A DNA stretch of 18,513 nucleotides from an uncultured Clostridium sp. (GCA_947426875.1 CANEFU010000004.1:1-18513), one strand, 5' to 3'. Positions 5,720 to 14,018 are shown, counted from the first letter of the stretch. Numbers and translations are program-made. Notes: generated by a model not told the origin, from the letters alone.

Positions 5720-6523
5720 ATGAATACCTTTGCAGATTATATATTAGAAGAAGAAAATTTAGACTCAAAAATGGAAATAACCTACTATTTATCCAAAAAA
5801 GCAAAAGTATTTTTTGATAAATCTGTTATATTTAAAACAGAAATTGCAAGGTTATTTTTAAACTATTCTAAAATTGAAGTAGATAAAAACATGGTATTAA
5901 CAGCATGTTTATTATGCAACTGTAAAAAAATTGATAATGCACAAGATATTGATAAAATTCACACCTATGCAAAAGAAGGAGCAAACTATTTAAGAGAAAT
6001 GGGATTTGGAAAGAGATTTTGCAAAATATGTGAAGAAATAAATCGATATAGTAATAGCAATCCAAGAGAGAGAGAAAGTGATATATTAGAATTAGTAGAC
6101 CAATTTGGAGGAATGTTATTAGATAGACCAGAAAGAATAGGATTTAAACCAGATGAAGCGTTAGTTTTACTAGAACATAGAAATTTAAAGTCAGAATATA
6201 ATCGCTATATGAATACTTTTATAGAATTTATTCATTTTATGGAAAAAATACAAATGAATGATGTAGTTCATATGTCAGCTTTAAGACGATTAGTTAAAAC
6301 ATATAATGAGACAGAAGAATTAACTAAATTTATTCAAAAAGTGGTTTATGAATTTGAACCCAAAATAGATAAATTAATTGCAGAACAAAATGAAGGAATA
6401 GCAGAAGAAATGTTTAACCAAGTGGAAGAAGCAAACAGACCACTATTTAGTGAAGAAACAACTAGAAAGATTATGGCACATATAAAAGATGCTTCCAAAG
6501 TGGGAGCAGATGAAATAGAATAA
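5720..6523 (+). CDS. Hypothetical protein with a degenerate HD-like domain
   Basis: I do not recognise a named family. The 267-residue soluble protein has no signal peptide or membrane segment. Residues about 58-110 read like an HD phosphohydrolase core: a hydrophobic helix, then LLCNCKKID (64-72) where an active enzyme would have a pattern like LLHDIGKI, followed by H81 and KEGANYLREMGFGKRFCKICEEI. The metal-binding His-Asp pair is replaced by Cys-Asn, so catalysis is unlikely. A regulatory or scaffold role is a guess. The C-terminal part (about 190-267) is helical and charged. The gene has its own promoter and is followed by a nested hairpin before EndoQ. Confidence 0.7.
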   Translation: MNTFADYILEEENLDSKMEITYYLSKKAKVFFDKSVIFKTEIARLFLNYSKIEVDKNMVLTACLLCNCKKIDNAQDIDKIHTYAKEGANYLREMGFGKRFCKICEEINRYSNSNPRERESDILELVDQFGGMLLDRPERIGFKPDEALVLLEHRNLKSEYNRYMNTFIEFIHFMEKIQMNDVVHMSALRRLVKTYNETEELTKFIQKVVYEFEPKIDKLIAEQNEGIAEEMFNQVEEANRPLFSEETTRKIMAHIKDASKVGADEIE

Positions 6524-6531
6524 AGAAATTC

Positions 6532-6616
6532 AACTTGCCTGCCAAAAGCTTGCCAAAAAACTTGCCAAAAAAACCCGGTTTTTTTGGCAATGGTTTTTTT
6601 AGCAAGTTAGCAAGTT
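6532..6616. repeat. Three-tier nested inverted repeat built from CTTGCC-A(n) units
   Basis: The core hairpin pairs TTGCCAAAAAAA (6562-6573) with TTTTTTTGGCAA (6579-6590) around CCCGG. A second tier pairs CTTGC plus an A run (6549-6560) with a T run plus GCAAG (6594-6606). A third pairs AACTTGC (6532-6538) with GCAAGTT (6610-6616). The left arm holds three copies of a CTTGCC-type unit and the right arm three complementary units, so the structure looks built by unit duplication. In RNA it would form a long rod ending just before the EndoQ ribosome binding site. It may end the upstream transcript, but the T runs lie inside the stems. Confidence 0.75.
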
Positions 6617-6637
6617 TTGAGAGAAAGGAAGTTAAAG

Positions 6638-7831
6638 ATGTACGAAGTATTTGCGGATTTACATGTGCACATAGGAAGAAGTGAAAAAGGAAAGCCAATC
6701 AAAATAACTGCAGCAAGGTCATTAAATTTTGCTAATATTGCAAAAGAGTGTGCTGATAGAAAAGGAATTAATGTAGTAGGAATTATAGATTGTGCATCAC
6801 CATATGTTATAGAGGATATTGAAAACTTTTTAAAAACAGGGGATGCTTATGAATTAGAAGATGGGGGCATTATCTATAAAGATAAAGTATGTATTTTGTT
6901 AGGAAGTGAAGTAGAAACTTCAGAAAAAGGAAGAAATGGAAAATGCGGAAGTGCACACAATGTATGCTTTTTTCCACATTTAAAAGATATCAAAGGTTTT
7001 TCTAATGAATTGAGCCATCATTTGAAAAATATTACGTTAAGTACCCAAAGGTCAGATTTATCAGGCTATGATTTGATTGATATGGTAGAAAGATACAATG
7101 GGATATTAATTCCAGCCCATGTTTTCACACCACATAAAAGCTATTATGGAAATTGTACTGACCGATTGGAAGCAATATTTAAAGAAAAGTTTGATAAAAT
7201 ATTTGCTATTGAATTGGGCTTAAGTTCAGATACCTATTTAGCAGATACTATCTCAGAATTAGAAAGTAGGACTTTTGTAACCAATTCAGATGCCCATTCC
7301 TTGCCAAAAATTGCAAGGGAATACAATAAAATGCAAGTAGAAGATATATCTTTTAAAGAAATTGTTATGGCATTAAAAAATGAAGGGGGAAGAAAAGTAC
7401 TTGCCAATTACGGATTAGACCCTAAATTAGGAAAATATCATAGAACTTACTGTGATGATTGTGAAGAAGCGATAGAAACAAAAGAACCAGTTGAAAAGTG
7501 CCCAATGTGTGGCGGAAAAAATGTGACATTTGGTGTGTTTGATAGAATAGAATTAATCAAAGATAAAAAAGAAACACAAAGTCCTAAAAATAGACCACCA
7601 TATATCTATCAAGTACCACTTGGATTTATTCCAGGGGTAGGAGGAAAAACAATAGAAAAATTACTAAATACCTTTGAAACAGAAATGAATATCCTACACA
7701 AATTATCCAAAGATGATATTGAATCAGTAGTGGGAGAGAAAGTAGCTAATTATATTGTAAAAGCAAGAGAAGGAAAAATGCAAATTCACTCCGGAGGGGG
7801 AGGAAACTACGGAAAAGTAGAAACAAAATAG
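6638..7831 (+). CDS. Endonuclease Q family protein (PHP domain, YqxK-like)
   Basis: The EndoQ family cleaves DNA next to deaminated bases such as uracil, hypoxanthine and xanthine; activity here is inferred from family. The 397-residue protein starts with the PHP metal motif DLHVH (7-11), followed by GSEVET, AHVFTPH (160-166) and NSDAH (216-220), which supply further metal ligands. A four-cysteine zinc site follows (C272, C275, C288, C291). A C-terminal helix-hairpin-helix, IPGVGGKTIEKLL (331-343), should bind DNA. The ATG at 6638 has AAAGGAAG at good spacing; an earlier in-frame TTG at 6617 lies next to the hairpin and has no ribosome binding site. In Bacillus the homologue yqxK also neighbours spoIIM. 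Confidence 0.9.
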   Translation: MYEVFADLHVHIGRSEKGKPIKITAARSLNFANIAKECADRKGINVVGIIDCASPYVIEDIENFLKTGDAYELEDGGIIYKDKVCILLGSEVETSEKGRNGKCGSAHNVCFFPHLKDIKGFSNELSHHLKNITLSTQRSDLSGYDLIDMVERYNGILIPAHVFTPHKSYYGNCTDRLEAIFKEKFDKIFAIELGLSSDTYLADTISELESRTFVTNSDAHSLPKIAREYNKMQVEDISFKEIVMALKNEGGRKVLANYGLDPKLGKYHRTYCDDCEEAIETKEPVEKCPMCGGKNVTFGVFDRIELIKDKKETQSPKNRPPYIYQVPLGFIPGVGGKTIEKLLNTFETEMNILHKLSKDDIESVVGEKVANYIVKAREGKMQIHSGGGGNYGKVETK

Positions 7832-7841
7832 TTCTAAAAAA

Positions 7842-7879
7842 CTCCTTATTGAATACACATTATGTATAAAGATAAGGAG
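7842..7879 (+). promoter_or_regulatory. Hairpin that would sequester the spoIIM ribosome binding site
   Basis: CTCCTTAT (7842-7849) is the exact complement of ATAAGGAG (7872-7879), which contains the spoIIM Shine-Dalgarno sequence. An inner stem, ATACA (7853-7857) with TGTAT (7863-7867), stabilises it. There is no T run after it, so it is not a simple terminator. Translational control is inferred. Confidence 0.5.
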
Positions 7880-7886
7880 AAATTTT

Positions 7887-8525
7887 ATGAAAAAAAACAA
7901 ACGAATAAAGATATTAGAAATTATAAAAGAGCACGTTAGGAATAACAAAAAGGAATACATGTTGGTAGCGCTATTGTTTGTAATAGGAATATTCTTAGGT
8001 GTTCTTTTTGTTAATTATGCACAAGAAGCACAGAAGTTAGAAATGACAACCTATATGAATCATTTTATCGATAAAATGAAACAAATAGAGAGTTTAAATC
8101 ATATGGAGTTGCTAAAAAATAGTATAGGGCAAAATATATTATTAGCTATTGTTCTGTGGTTTTTTGGAACAACGGTAATAGGAATACCAGTTGTTTTTGG
8201 AATGGTATTATATAGAGGCTTTTGTTTAGGATATACTATAGCTGTTTGTATTAGTCTTATGGGATTACCACAAGGAATATGGTTTGTACTAATTTTACTT
8301 TTATTACAAAATATTTTATTTATACCAGTTATGTTAGCATTGGCAGTAAGCGGATTTAAACTATATAAGTCTATTATAAAAGATAGGAATAAAGAAAATG
8401 TGAAAATAGAAGTAGTAAGACATACCATTTTTTCTTTTATTATGTTGCTACTTTTAATCGTGTCATCTGTAATAGAAATCTTTTTTTCAATGAATATTTT
8501 AAAAAGTTTAATAAAATATTTTTAA
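7887..8525 (+). CDS. spoIIM: Stage II sporulation protein M
   Basis: SpoIIM forms the DMP complex with SpoIID and SpoIIP, which thins peptidoglycan at the sporulation septum and drives engulfment in the mother cell. The 212-residue length matches the family. Topology is a basic N-terminus, a membrane segment at about 24-44, an extracellular linker, and then four hydrophobic segments (about 83-107, 110-126, 131-157 and 180-203). The family motif RGFCLGY lies at 110-116. Its presence suggests an endospore former. AAGGAG precedes the ATG but is paired in a hairpin. In Bacillus the gene is under sigma-E; I cannot confidently place a sigma-E promoter here. Confidence 0.94.
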   Translation: MKKNKRIKILEIIKEHVRNNKKEYMLVALLFVIGIFLGVLFVNYAQEAQKLEMTTYMNHFIDKMKQIESLNHMELLKNSIGQNILLAIVLWFFGTTVIGIPVVFGMVLYRGFCLGYTIAVCISLMGLPQGIWFVLILLLLQNILFIPVMLALAVSGFKLYKSIIKDRNKENVKIEVVRHTIFSFIMLLLLIVSSVIEIFFSMNILKSLIKYF

Positions 8526-8542
8526 AAATATTCAAAAATGTA

Positions 8543-8580
8543 TTTACAATTTTGAAATTGTTTGATATAACATATATAGT
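8543..8580 (+). promoter_or_regulatory. Promoter region of xerD
   Basis: Two overlapping sigma-A-like arrangements are visible: TTTACA (8543-8548) with a 17-nt spacer to TATAAC (8566-8571), and TTGAAA (8552-8557) with a 17-nt spacer to TATAGT (8575-8580). Either would give xerD its own vegetative transcription, separate from spoIIM. Confidence 0.6.
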
Positions 8581-8628
8581 TTATGTAAATAGAATTTTTT
8601 AAATTATAACAAGAGGTAGGGGAAATAA

Positions 8629-9510
8629 ATGGAAAGACAATTAAAGTATTTTTTTAATTTTTTGGAAAATGATAGAAAGTTATCAGAAAACACATTACAA
8701 TCTTATAAGAGAGACTTAAAACAATTCAAAAGATATTTAGAAGCATGCGAGCTTCATTATAATAGAGTAAAGGAAGATGACATTAAAGACTATATTAGAG
8801 AATTACAAGAAGAAGGAAAAAAAGCTTCTAGTATATCAAGATGTATTGCATCAATCCGTTCTTTTTATCAATTCGTATTAAAAAATAGAAAAGTAAAAGT
8901 AGACCCAACAGAAAAAATTCAATCTCCAAAGATTGAAAAAAGAATTCCAAGTGTATTAACATCGAAAGAAGTAGAATTATTATTAGACCAACCAAAAGAT
9001 GTTGATTTAAAAGGAATTCGTGATAAAGCTATGCTTGAATTTGCTTATGCAACAGGAATGAGAGTAACAGAAATTATTTCTTTAGATATAGATGATGTGA
9101 ATTTAGAAGAAGGATATGTAACTTGTAAACATACCAATAAACAACGTAACATACCATTAGGAACCATGTCATTAAAAGCACTAAGAGAATATGTAGAAGA
9201 AGCAAGAGATATTTTAGTAAAAACAGAAGGAGAAAAAGCTTTATTTGTTAATATTAATGGTAGTAGATTAACAAGACAAGGTTTTTGGAAAATTATAAAA
9301 TATTATAAAGAGCAAGCTCATATTACAAAAGATATTACACCACATGTTTTAAGACATTCTTTTGCTACCCATCTTTTACAAAATGGAGCAGATTTAAAAG
9401 CAATTCAAACAATGTTAGGACATTCTGACATTTCTTCTACACAAGTATATATGCAATTTCAAGATGAAGGATTGAAAAATGTTTATAAAAAAGCTCATCC
9501 AAGAGCATAG
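8629..9510 (+). CDS. xerD: Tyrosine recombinase XerD-like
   Basis: Xer recombinases resolve chromosome dimers at the dif site. The 293-residue protein has an N-terminal SAM-like core-binding domain (about 1-85) and a catalytic domain with the full active-site set: R145 (ATGMRVTE), K167, H239 and R242 (HVLRHSFATH), H265 (MLGHSDISST) and nucleophile Y274. The intact catalytic set, family length and position after spoIIM favour the housekeeping XerD over a phage or element integrase; no attachment sites or element genes flank it. AGAGGTAGGGG precedes the ATG. A strong terminator follows. Confidence 0.92.
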   Translation: MERQLKYFFNFLENDRKLSENTLQSYKRDLKQFKRYLEACELHYNRVKEDDIKDYIRELQEEGKKASSISRCIASIRSFYQFVLKNRKVKVDPTEKIQSPKIEKRIPSVLTSKEVELLLDQPKDVDLKGIRDKAMLEFAYATGMRVTEIISLDIDDVNLEEGYVTCKHTNKQRNIPLGTMSLKALREYVEEARDILVKTEGEKALFVNINGSRLTRQGFWKIIKYYKEQAHITKDITPHVLRHSFATHLLQNGADLKAIQTMLGHSDISSTQVYMQFQDEGLKNVYKKAHPRA

Positions 9511-9524
9511 AGTATATTAGATAA

Positions 9525-9559
9525 AAAAATAAAGGTTAGAAAATCTAACCTTTATTTTT
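9525..9559. terminator. Bidirectional terminator between xerD and the acidic-tail gene
   Basis: A 16-bp perfect stem, AAAAATAAAGGTTAGA (9525-9540) with its complement (9544-9559), has an AAA loop. The A and T runs at the stem base let it work for the converging genes on both strands. Confidence 0.9.
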
Positions 9560-9565
9560 ATCTTT

Positions 9566-9934
9566 TTATGATTCAGTAGTTTCATTAGTAGTTTCATTTG
9601 TTGTATTATCTTCTTCAACAGATACATCATCATCAGAATCATTTTCAGTTTCATAACCATCTTCGTATTCGTCTTCAAAAAGGATGTCTGATTCATCATC
9701 TAATTCATAATCATAACCTTCATCATCATCATCATCATCTATGTAATTTTCCTCTTCATAAGTAAGTTCATCTGAATCGTTATTTTGAATAAATTTGACA
9801 AAATAAAAGACACCAACGAATAGGACAATAATAAAAACAACTAAAGTAATAATAAAACCTTTTAAAGTAAGAGATATATGTTCTTTTTTATTATTATCTT
9901 CTTGCCTTCTATCACTTTTTCTTCTGTCTTCCAT
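9566..9934 (-). CDS. Single-pass membrane protein with an extremely acidic tail
   Basis: No named family recognised. The 122-residue protein has a charged, Arg/Lys-rich start (about 1-25, including DRRKSDRRQ), one strong membrane segment (about 25-48) and a tail that holds about 36 Asp/Glu in residues 53-122 and no Lys or Arg. It ends in TTNETTNETTES. By the positive-inside rule the basic start is cytoplasmic and the acidic tail faces outside; cation binding or wall interaction is only a guess. Part of the tail is encoded by a short GAT trinucleotide run, which could expand or shrink. GAGGAGG precedes the ATG. It converges on xerD at a shared terminator. Confidence 0.75.
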   Translation of the reverse strand: MEDRRKSDRRQEDNNKKEHISLTLKGFIITLVVFIIVLFVGVFYFVKFIQNNDSDELTYEEENYIDDDDDDEGYDYELDDESDILFEDEYEDGYETENDSDDDVSVEEDNTTNETTNETTES

Positions 9935-9971
9935 AATACATTCCTCCTCTGCTTAAATTTATATTAAACCT

Positions 9972-10001
9972 ATTATAACATAAAGGAAAGAAAAAGAGCA
10001 A
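9972..10001 (-). promoter_or_regulatory. Candidate promoter of the acidic-tail gene
   Basis: Read on the minus strand: TTGCTC (10001-9996), an 18-nt spacer and a perfect TATAAT (9977-9972), about 40 nt before the start codon. Confidence 0.55.
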
Positions 10002-10075
10002 TAATAATTAAAAATAATATTTTAATAAAAAGTGATAAAGAAGAAAAGGTTTTCTTAGTATCTTTAGTGATTTAC

Positions 10076-10104
10076 TAGACAGATAGCCAAAAAAAAGATA
10101 TAAT
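10076..10104 (+). promoter_or_regulatory. Promoter of the pssD-pssE-ltaS operon
   Basis: TAGACA (10076-10081), a 17-nt spacer and TATAAT (10099-10104) place the transcription start near 10111. Because the following genes are tightly spaced on the same strand, this promoter may drive much of the downstream cluster. Confidence 0.7.
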
Positions 10105-10136
10105 AGGCATATAAAAAATAAGGAATGATATCAAAA

Positions 10137-10610
10137 ATGAAGAAAAAAGTATTATTTATATCAAGCACAGGGGGACACTTGGATGAGCTTATGCAATTGT
10201 CGCCATTATTTGAAAAATATGACTATCATATTATAACGGAAAAAGATAAAGCAAATGAAAACTTAAAAGCAATTTATGGAGATAAATTATATTTTTTACC
10301 ATATGGGACAAGAGCAAAAATATTTGCTTATATTTTTAAATATTTTTATCTTTGTTTAAAAACAATATACTTATATTTAAAAATAAGACCAAAAGTAATT
10401 GTAACAACAGGAACGCATACAGCTGGACCAATGTGTTATTTAGGTAAAATATTTAGAAGTAAAATAATTTATATAGAAACATTTGCCAATACACATAAAA
10501 AAACAGCAACGGGAAGACTCATTTATCCAATAGCAGATTTATTTATTGTGCAATGGGAAGAAATGCTTGAGCTCTATCCAAAAGCGATATATGGAGGTTC
10601 GATTTATTAA
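10137..10610 (+). CDS. Alg14/PssD-like polysaccharide glycosyltransferase subunit
   Basis: Proteins of the PssD/CpsF/Alg14 family are the membrane-anchoring, acceptor-side half of a split glycosyltransferase that adds a sugar to a polyprenyl-linked precursor. From the ATG at 10137 the protein is 157 residues. It shows VLFISSTGGHLDELMQL near the start, a hydrophobic amphipathic stretch (about 60-85, rich in Tyr, Phe and Ile) that suits membrane attachment, TTGTHTAGP (about residue 90), and a C-terminal ADLFIVQWEEM. An alternative start at 10125 overlaps the ribosome binding site and is less likely. The stop overlaps the start of the partner gene by one base, so translation is coupled. Confidence 0.85.
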   Translation: MKKKVLFISSTGGHLDELMQLSPLFEKYDYHIITEKDKANENLKAIYGDKLYFLPYGTRAKIFAYIFKYFYLCLKTIYLYLKIRPKVIVTTGTHTAGPMCYLGKIFRSKIIYIETFANTHKKTATGRLIYPIADLFIVQWEEMLELYPKAIYGGSIY

Positions 10611-11089
10611 TGATTTTAGTATTATTAGGAACACAAAATAACAGTTTTCATCGACTATTAGAAGAAATAGACCGATTAATAAAAAATAAAGTCATAAAAG
10701 AAGAAGTAATGATACAGGCAGGATATACAAAATACACATCTGAAAATATGAAAATACTGGATTTTGTTTCGAAAGAAGAATTAGAAGAATTACAAAATAA
10801 AGCAGACTTAATTATCACACATGGAGGAGTCGCTTCTATTTTACAAAGTATTACGAAAGAGAAAAAAGTAATAGCTATTCCCAGATTACATCAATATCAA
10901 GAACATGTAAATAACCATCAAACAGAAATTGTAGAACTTTTTAATCAAAAGGGATATATTGTTGGGATACAAAGGGTAGAGGAATTAGAAAAAGCAATAG
11001 GACAAGTGGAGAAATTCGAGCCTAGAAAGTATACACAAAATCATGATAAAATGTTGAAAATAATAGAAGATTTTATAGACAAAATATAA
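10610..11089 (+). CDS. Alg13/PssE-like glycosyltransferase subunit (GT28 C-terminal domain)
   Basis: This is the catalytic, nucleotide-sugar-binding half that pairs with the preceding Alg14/PssD-like protein. The 159-residue protein is essentially one GT28 C-terminal domain. It starts MILVLLGTQNNSFHRLLEEID, has the donor-site motif ADLIITHGGVASI (about 85-97) and the second motif RLHQYQEHVNNHQTE (about 112-126), typical of the MurG-like fold. The start codon overlaps the upstream stop (TAATG), consistent with a stoichiometric complex. The sugar added cannot be told from sequence. Confidence 0.86.
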   Translation: MILVLLGTQNNSFHRLLEEIDRLIKNKVIKEEVMIQAGYTKYTSENMKILDFVSKEELEELQNKADLIITHGGVASILQSITKEKKVIAIPRLHQYQEHVNNHQTEIVELFNQKGYIVGIQRVEELEKAIGQVEKFEPRKYTQNHDKMLKIIEDFIDKI

Positions 11090-11108
11090 CAATAAAAGGA
11101 GCCAATTT

Positions 11109-13001
11109 GTGGAAAGAAAAGAAAAAATAAACAAAGTATTTAATTCTGTATGGTTTGTTATTTTAATTGGGATAATAGTGTTGTTAAAAACAGTTTTATT
11201 TTATCGTAGTACCATAGCAAGAGATGGCAAACTAGAGATAGAAGCAATCATAGGAATGATGATGGGAACTAGTTATTTTATTGCGGTAATGGCATGCTTT
11301 TTAAGTATTTTGCCAAATCGAGCAAGGATAGTGGTAACCGTAATTGTGGATTTTTTAATTAGTTTATTGTTATTTGGAGACCATGTATATTACATATTTT
11401 CCAATAGTGTATTATCAATAGCTCAAATAATGAATCTTCAATATGGAGAAGAAATCATGAGCACATTACCAATGGTAATGCAGATGAGTCAAATTTTATA
11501 CTTTTTAGACATTTTAATATTGCTTGTTTTGGGGTTTGGAAAGATAGTCAAAATAGAAAAACAACCCAAGGCTACCAAGAAACAGAGGATAGTGAAAGCT
11601 ATTGTGGCATTAGTTGGAATTTTTGTTTTTTGTCTAATAGATGTAAGTTATGTAGAAAAAGGAAGACAGAAATCTTATAATAAAGACTTACAAATAGGGG
11701 ATGCAACTATTTTTGGCTATCATATATCAGACATTGAGAATGTATTCACGATGAGAAAAAATACAAAATATAAAGAATACAATCAAATGATACAAGATTA
11801 TGAAAAATTAAAAGAAAATTATAATACACAATATGGACAAGAAATGTATTCTTTACAAGGTGCTTTGGAAGGTAAGAATGTTATTCTTTTACAACTTGAA
11901 TCAATTCAAGAGTTTGTTGTCAATCAAGAAATAAATGGAAAACCAATTACACCAAATTTAAATCAATTTTTAAAAGAAAATATTGAATTTACCAATATGC
12001 ATATGCAAAGTTATTCTACTACAGCAGATTCAGAACATTCTACGATAACTTCCATTTATCCAATGGAAAATGGAATGTCATTTAGTAGATATTACACGAA
12101 TACATATGATGATTTATTTAAAATATTTAATCAAAAGAATTATCACACTTCTTATATGCATGGAAACTATCCTTACTTTTGGAATCGAGGAAATGTATAT
12201 GGACGACTAAACTTGGATGAATTAGTATTGAAAGAGCAATTTGAAGACTTATCGGAAAATATCAATGGAGATTTATCAGATGAATTATTATATAGACAAG
12301 CCGTGCAAAAATGCAAAGCATATGACGAACCATTTTTATCTTACATTGTTGCAGCTTCTTCCCATACACCATTTACTTTAGAAGGGTTGCAAGATAGAAG
12401 TAAAATTAGTATTGATGTAGGAAAGTACAAAAACACTTATTTTGGAAATTATTTAGAAGCAATAAACTATGCAGATTATGCATTTGGTGTATTCATACAA
12501 GAAATGAAAAGTGCAGGGATATATGATAATACAGCGATTCTAGTGTTTGGAGACCATAATGGATTAAATATGTATAACGAAGAACTAAAAGACTTTTTAG
12601 CATATACGAATCCAGAAATAAATGAGGTAGACTTGAAGCTAAATTATACAAGAGTACTATGTGGATTTAAAATACCAGGAATGAAATCTGTCCAAATAGA
12701 AAAACCAATTAATAAACTAGATATTAAACCAACTTTAGCTTATTTATGCAATTTAGAAGATACTTTCTCATTGGGAACCAATATGTTTGCTAATAAAGAT
12801 TTTGTCTGTTTAAACAATGAAAGAATCATCACAAGCCAGTATTATTATGATGAGAAATGGTATGATATTCAAACAGGAGAAGCACTAAATAGAGAAGCAA
12901 TTGACGAAGAAACGAAAGACCGATTAAACGACTATTACCAAAATATGAAGACAGAATTAGAAATATCAAATTCCATTAGTATTAATAATTTATTAAAATG
13001 A
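11109..13001 (+). CDS. LtaS-family polyglycerolphosphate / phosphoethanolamine transferase-like membrane enzyme
   Basis: A 630-residue enzyme of the LTA synthase family: about five membrane segments in the first 180 residues, then an extracellular sulfatase-fold domain. Visible active-site parts are E264 (LLQLESIQ), the nucleophile threonine T305 in STTADSEH, which corresponds to the KTSDSE motif of LtaS, H419 (SSHTPF) and the metal pair D482-H483 (VFGDHNG). True LtaS makes the glycerol-phosphate chain of lipoteichoic acid from phosphatidylglycerol. Family members can also make primers or transfer phospho-groups to other glycans, so the exact product is uncertain. Starts with GTG after AAAGGAG. 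Placement after PssDE-like genes suggests it modifies or builds a surface polymer. Confidence 0.88.
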   Translation: MERKEKINKVFNSVWFVILIGIIVLLKTVLFYRSTIARDGKLEIEAIIGMMMGTSYFIAVMACFLSILPNRARIVVTVIVDFLISLLLFGDHVYYIFSNSVLSIAQIMNLQYGEEIMSTLPMVMQMSQILYFLDILILLVLGFGKIVKIEKQPKATKKQRIVKAIVALVGIFVFCLIDVSYVEKGRQKSYNKDLQIGDATIFGYHISDIENVFTMRKNTKYKEYNQMIQDYEKLKENYNTQYGQEMYSLQGALEGKNVILLQLESIQEFVVNQEINGKPITPNLNQFLKENIEFTNMHMQSYSTTADSEHSTITSIYPMENGMSFSRYYTNTYDDLFKIFNQKNYHTSYMHGNYPYFWNRGNVYGRLNLDELVLKEQFEDLSENINGDLSDELLYRQAVQKCKAYDEPFLSYIVAASSHTPFTLEGLQDRSKISIDVGKYKNTYFGNYLEAINYADYAFGVFIQEMKSAGIYDNTAILVFGDHNGLNMYNEELKDFLAYTNPEINEVDLKLNYTRVLCGFKIPGMKSVQIEKPINKLDIKPTLAYLCNLEDTFSLGTNMFANKDFVCLNNERIITSQYYYDEKWYDIQTGEALNREAIDEETKDRLNDYYQNMKTELEISNSISINNLLK

Positions 13002-13013
13002 AGGGAGAAAAAT

Positions 13014-14018
13014 ATGGAGGAGGAAAGAATACTAGCTCCTATTTTAGAGAATCAGGTAGAAGAAAGATACGAAAATTCATTAAGACCAAAAAGATTGGAT
13101 GAATATATTGGACAAGATAAAGTAAAAGAAAATATGAAAATATATATAGAGTCAGCTAAAAAAAGAGGAGAGCCATTAGACCATGTTTTATTATATGGAC
13201 CTCCAGGATTAGGAAAAACTACTTTATCTAATATTATTTCGAATGAAATGAATTCCAATATCAAAATAACCTCTGGACCTGCTATCGAAAAGCCAGGAGA
13301 TTTAGCTGCTTTATTGACAAATCTTTCAGAATTTGATGTCCTATTTATTGACGAAATTCACAGATTAAGTAAAAGTGTAGAAGAAATATTATATCCTGCT
13401 TTGGAGGATTATACCTTAGACATTATCATAGGAAAAGGACCTAGTAGTAGGTCAATTCGATTAGACTTACCAAAATTTACATTGATAGGAGCAACAACAA
13501 AAGCGGGAGCATTAACAACTCCACTACGTGACCGTTTTGGAATTGTACATAGATTGGAATTGTATTCGGAAGAGGATTTAACAACGATTGTAAAAAGGTC
13601 AAGTAAAATTTTAGAAGTAGAAATAGAAGAAGAGGCAGCCAAAGAAATTGCAAGGAGGTCAAGAGGAACACCAAGAATAGCCAATCGATTATTAAAAAGA
13701 GTAAGAGATTATGCTATTGTATTAGGCGATGGAAGTATTACTTTAAAAATAGCGAAACATGCTCTTAATAAACTAGAAATTGACGAGCTAGGGCTAGATG
13801 AAGTAGATAGAAAATTATTAGAAACCATGATTGTTCAATATGCTGGTAGAGCGGTAGGAATAGAAGCTTTAGCAGTGAGCGTAGGAGAAGAAATAGATAC
13901 CATAGAAGATGTCTATGAGCCATACTTAATTCAAATTGGGTTTGTGGCAAGAACCCTTAGAGGAAGAAAGGCATTGCCACCAGCTTATCGACATTTAGGT
14001 TACGATTTGCCAGAATAA
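13014..14018 (+). CDS. ruvB: Holliday junction branch-migration ATPase RuvB
   Basis: RuvB is the hexameric AAA+ motor that, with RuvA, moves Holliday junctions during recombinational repair. The 334-residue protein is full length. Visible are the N-terminal LRPKRLDEYIGQ, Walker A GPPGLGKTT (62-70), Walker B FIDEIHRL (111-118), sensor 1 IGATTKAG, the conserved TPLRDRFG, sensor 2 GTPRIANRL, and the C-terminal winged helix ending near RKALPPAYRHLG. AGGGAG precedes the ATG, 12 nt after the previous stop. RuvA is not in the window, unlike the common ruvAB arrangement; it may lie elsewhere. Confidence 0.97.
   Translation: MEEERILAPILENQVEERYENSLRPKRLDEYIGQDKVKENMKIYIESAKKRGEPLDHVLLYGPPGLGKTTLSNIISNEMNSNIKITSGPAIEKPGDLAALLTNLSEFDVLFIDEIHRLSKSVEEILYPALEDYTLDIIIGKGPSSRSIRLDLPKFTLIGATTKAGALTTPLRDRFGIVHRLELYSEEDLTTIVKRSSKILEVEIEEEAAKEIARRSRGTPRIANRLLKRVRDYAIVLGDGSITLKIAKHALNKLEIDELGLDEVDRKLLETMIVQYAGRAVGIEALAVSVGEEIDTIEDVYEPYLIQIGFVARTLRGRKALPPAYRHLGYDLPE

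Noticed and set aside
8515..8532. 18-bp perfect AT palindrome at the spoIIM stop codon.
   Set aside because: It is made only of A and T runs in very AT-rich DNA with no clear loop or T run after it; too likely by chance to call a terminator or operator.
8629..9510. Tyrosine recombinase as integrase of a mobile element.
   Set aside because: It has housekeeping XerD length and context (next to spoIIM), and no element genes, direct repeats or attachment sites flank it.
9721..9740. Short ATC repeat as a possible CRISPR or structural repeat.
   Set aside because: It is a codon run for aspartate inside the minus-strand acidic-tail gene, with no spacers.
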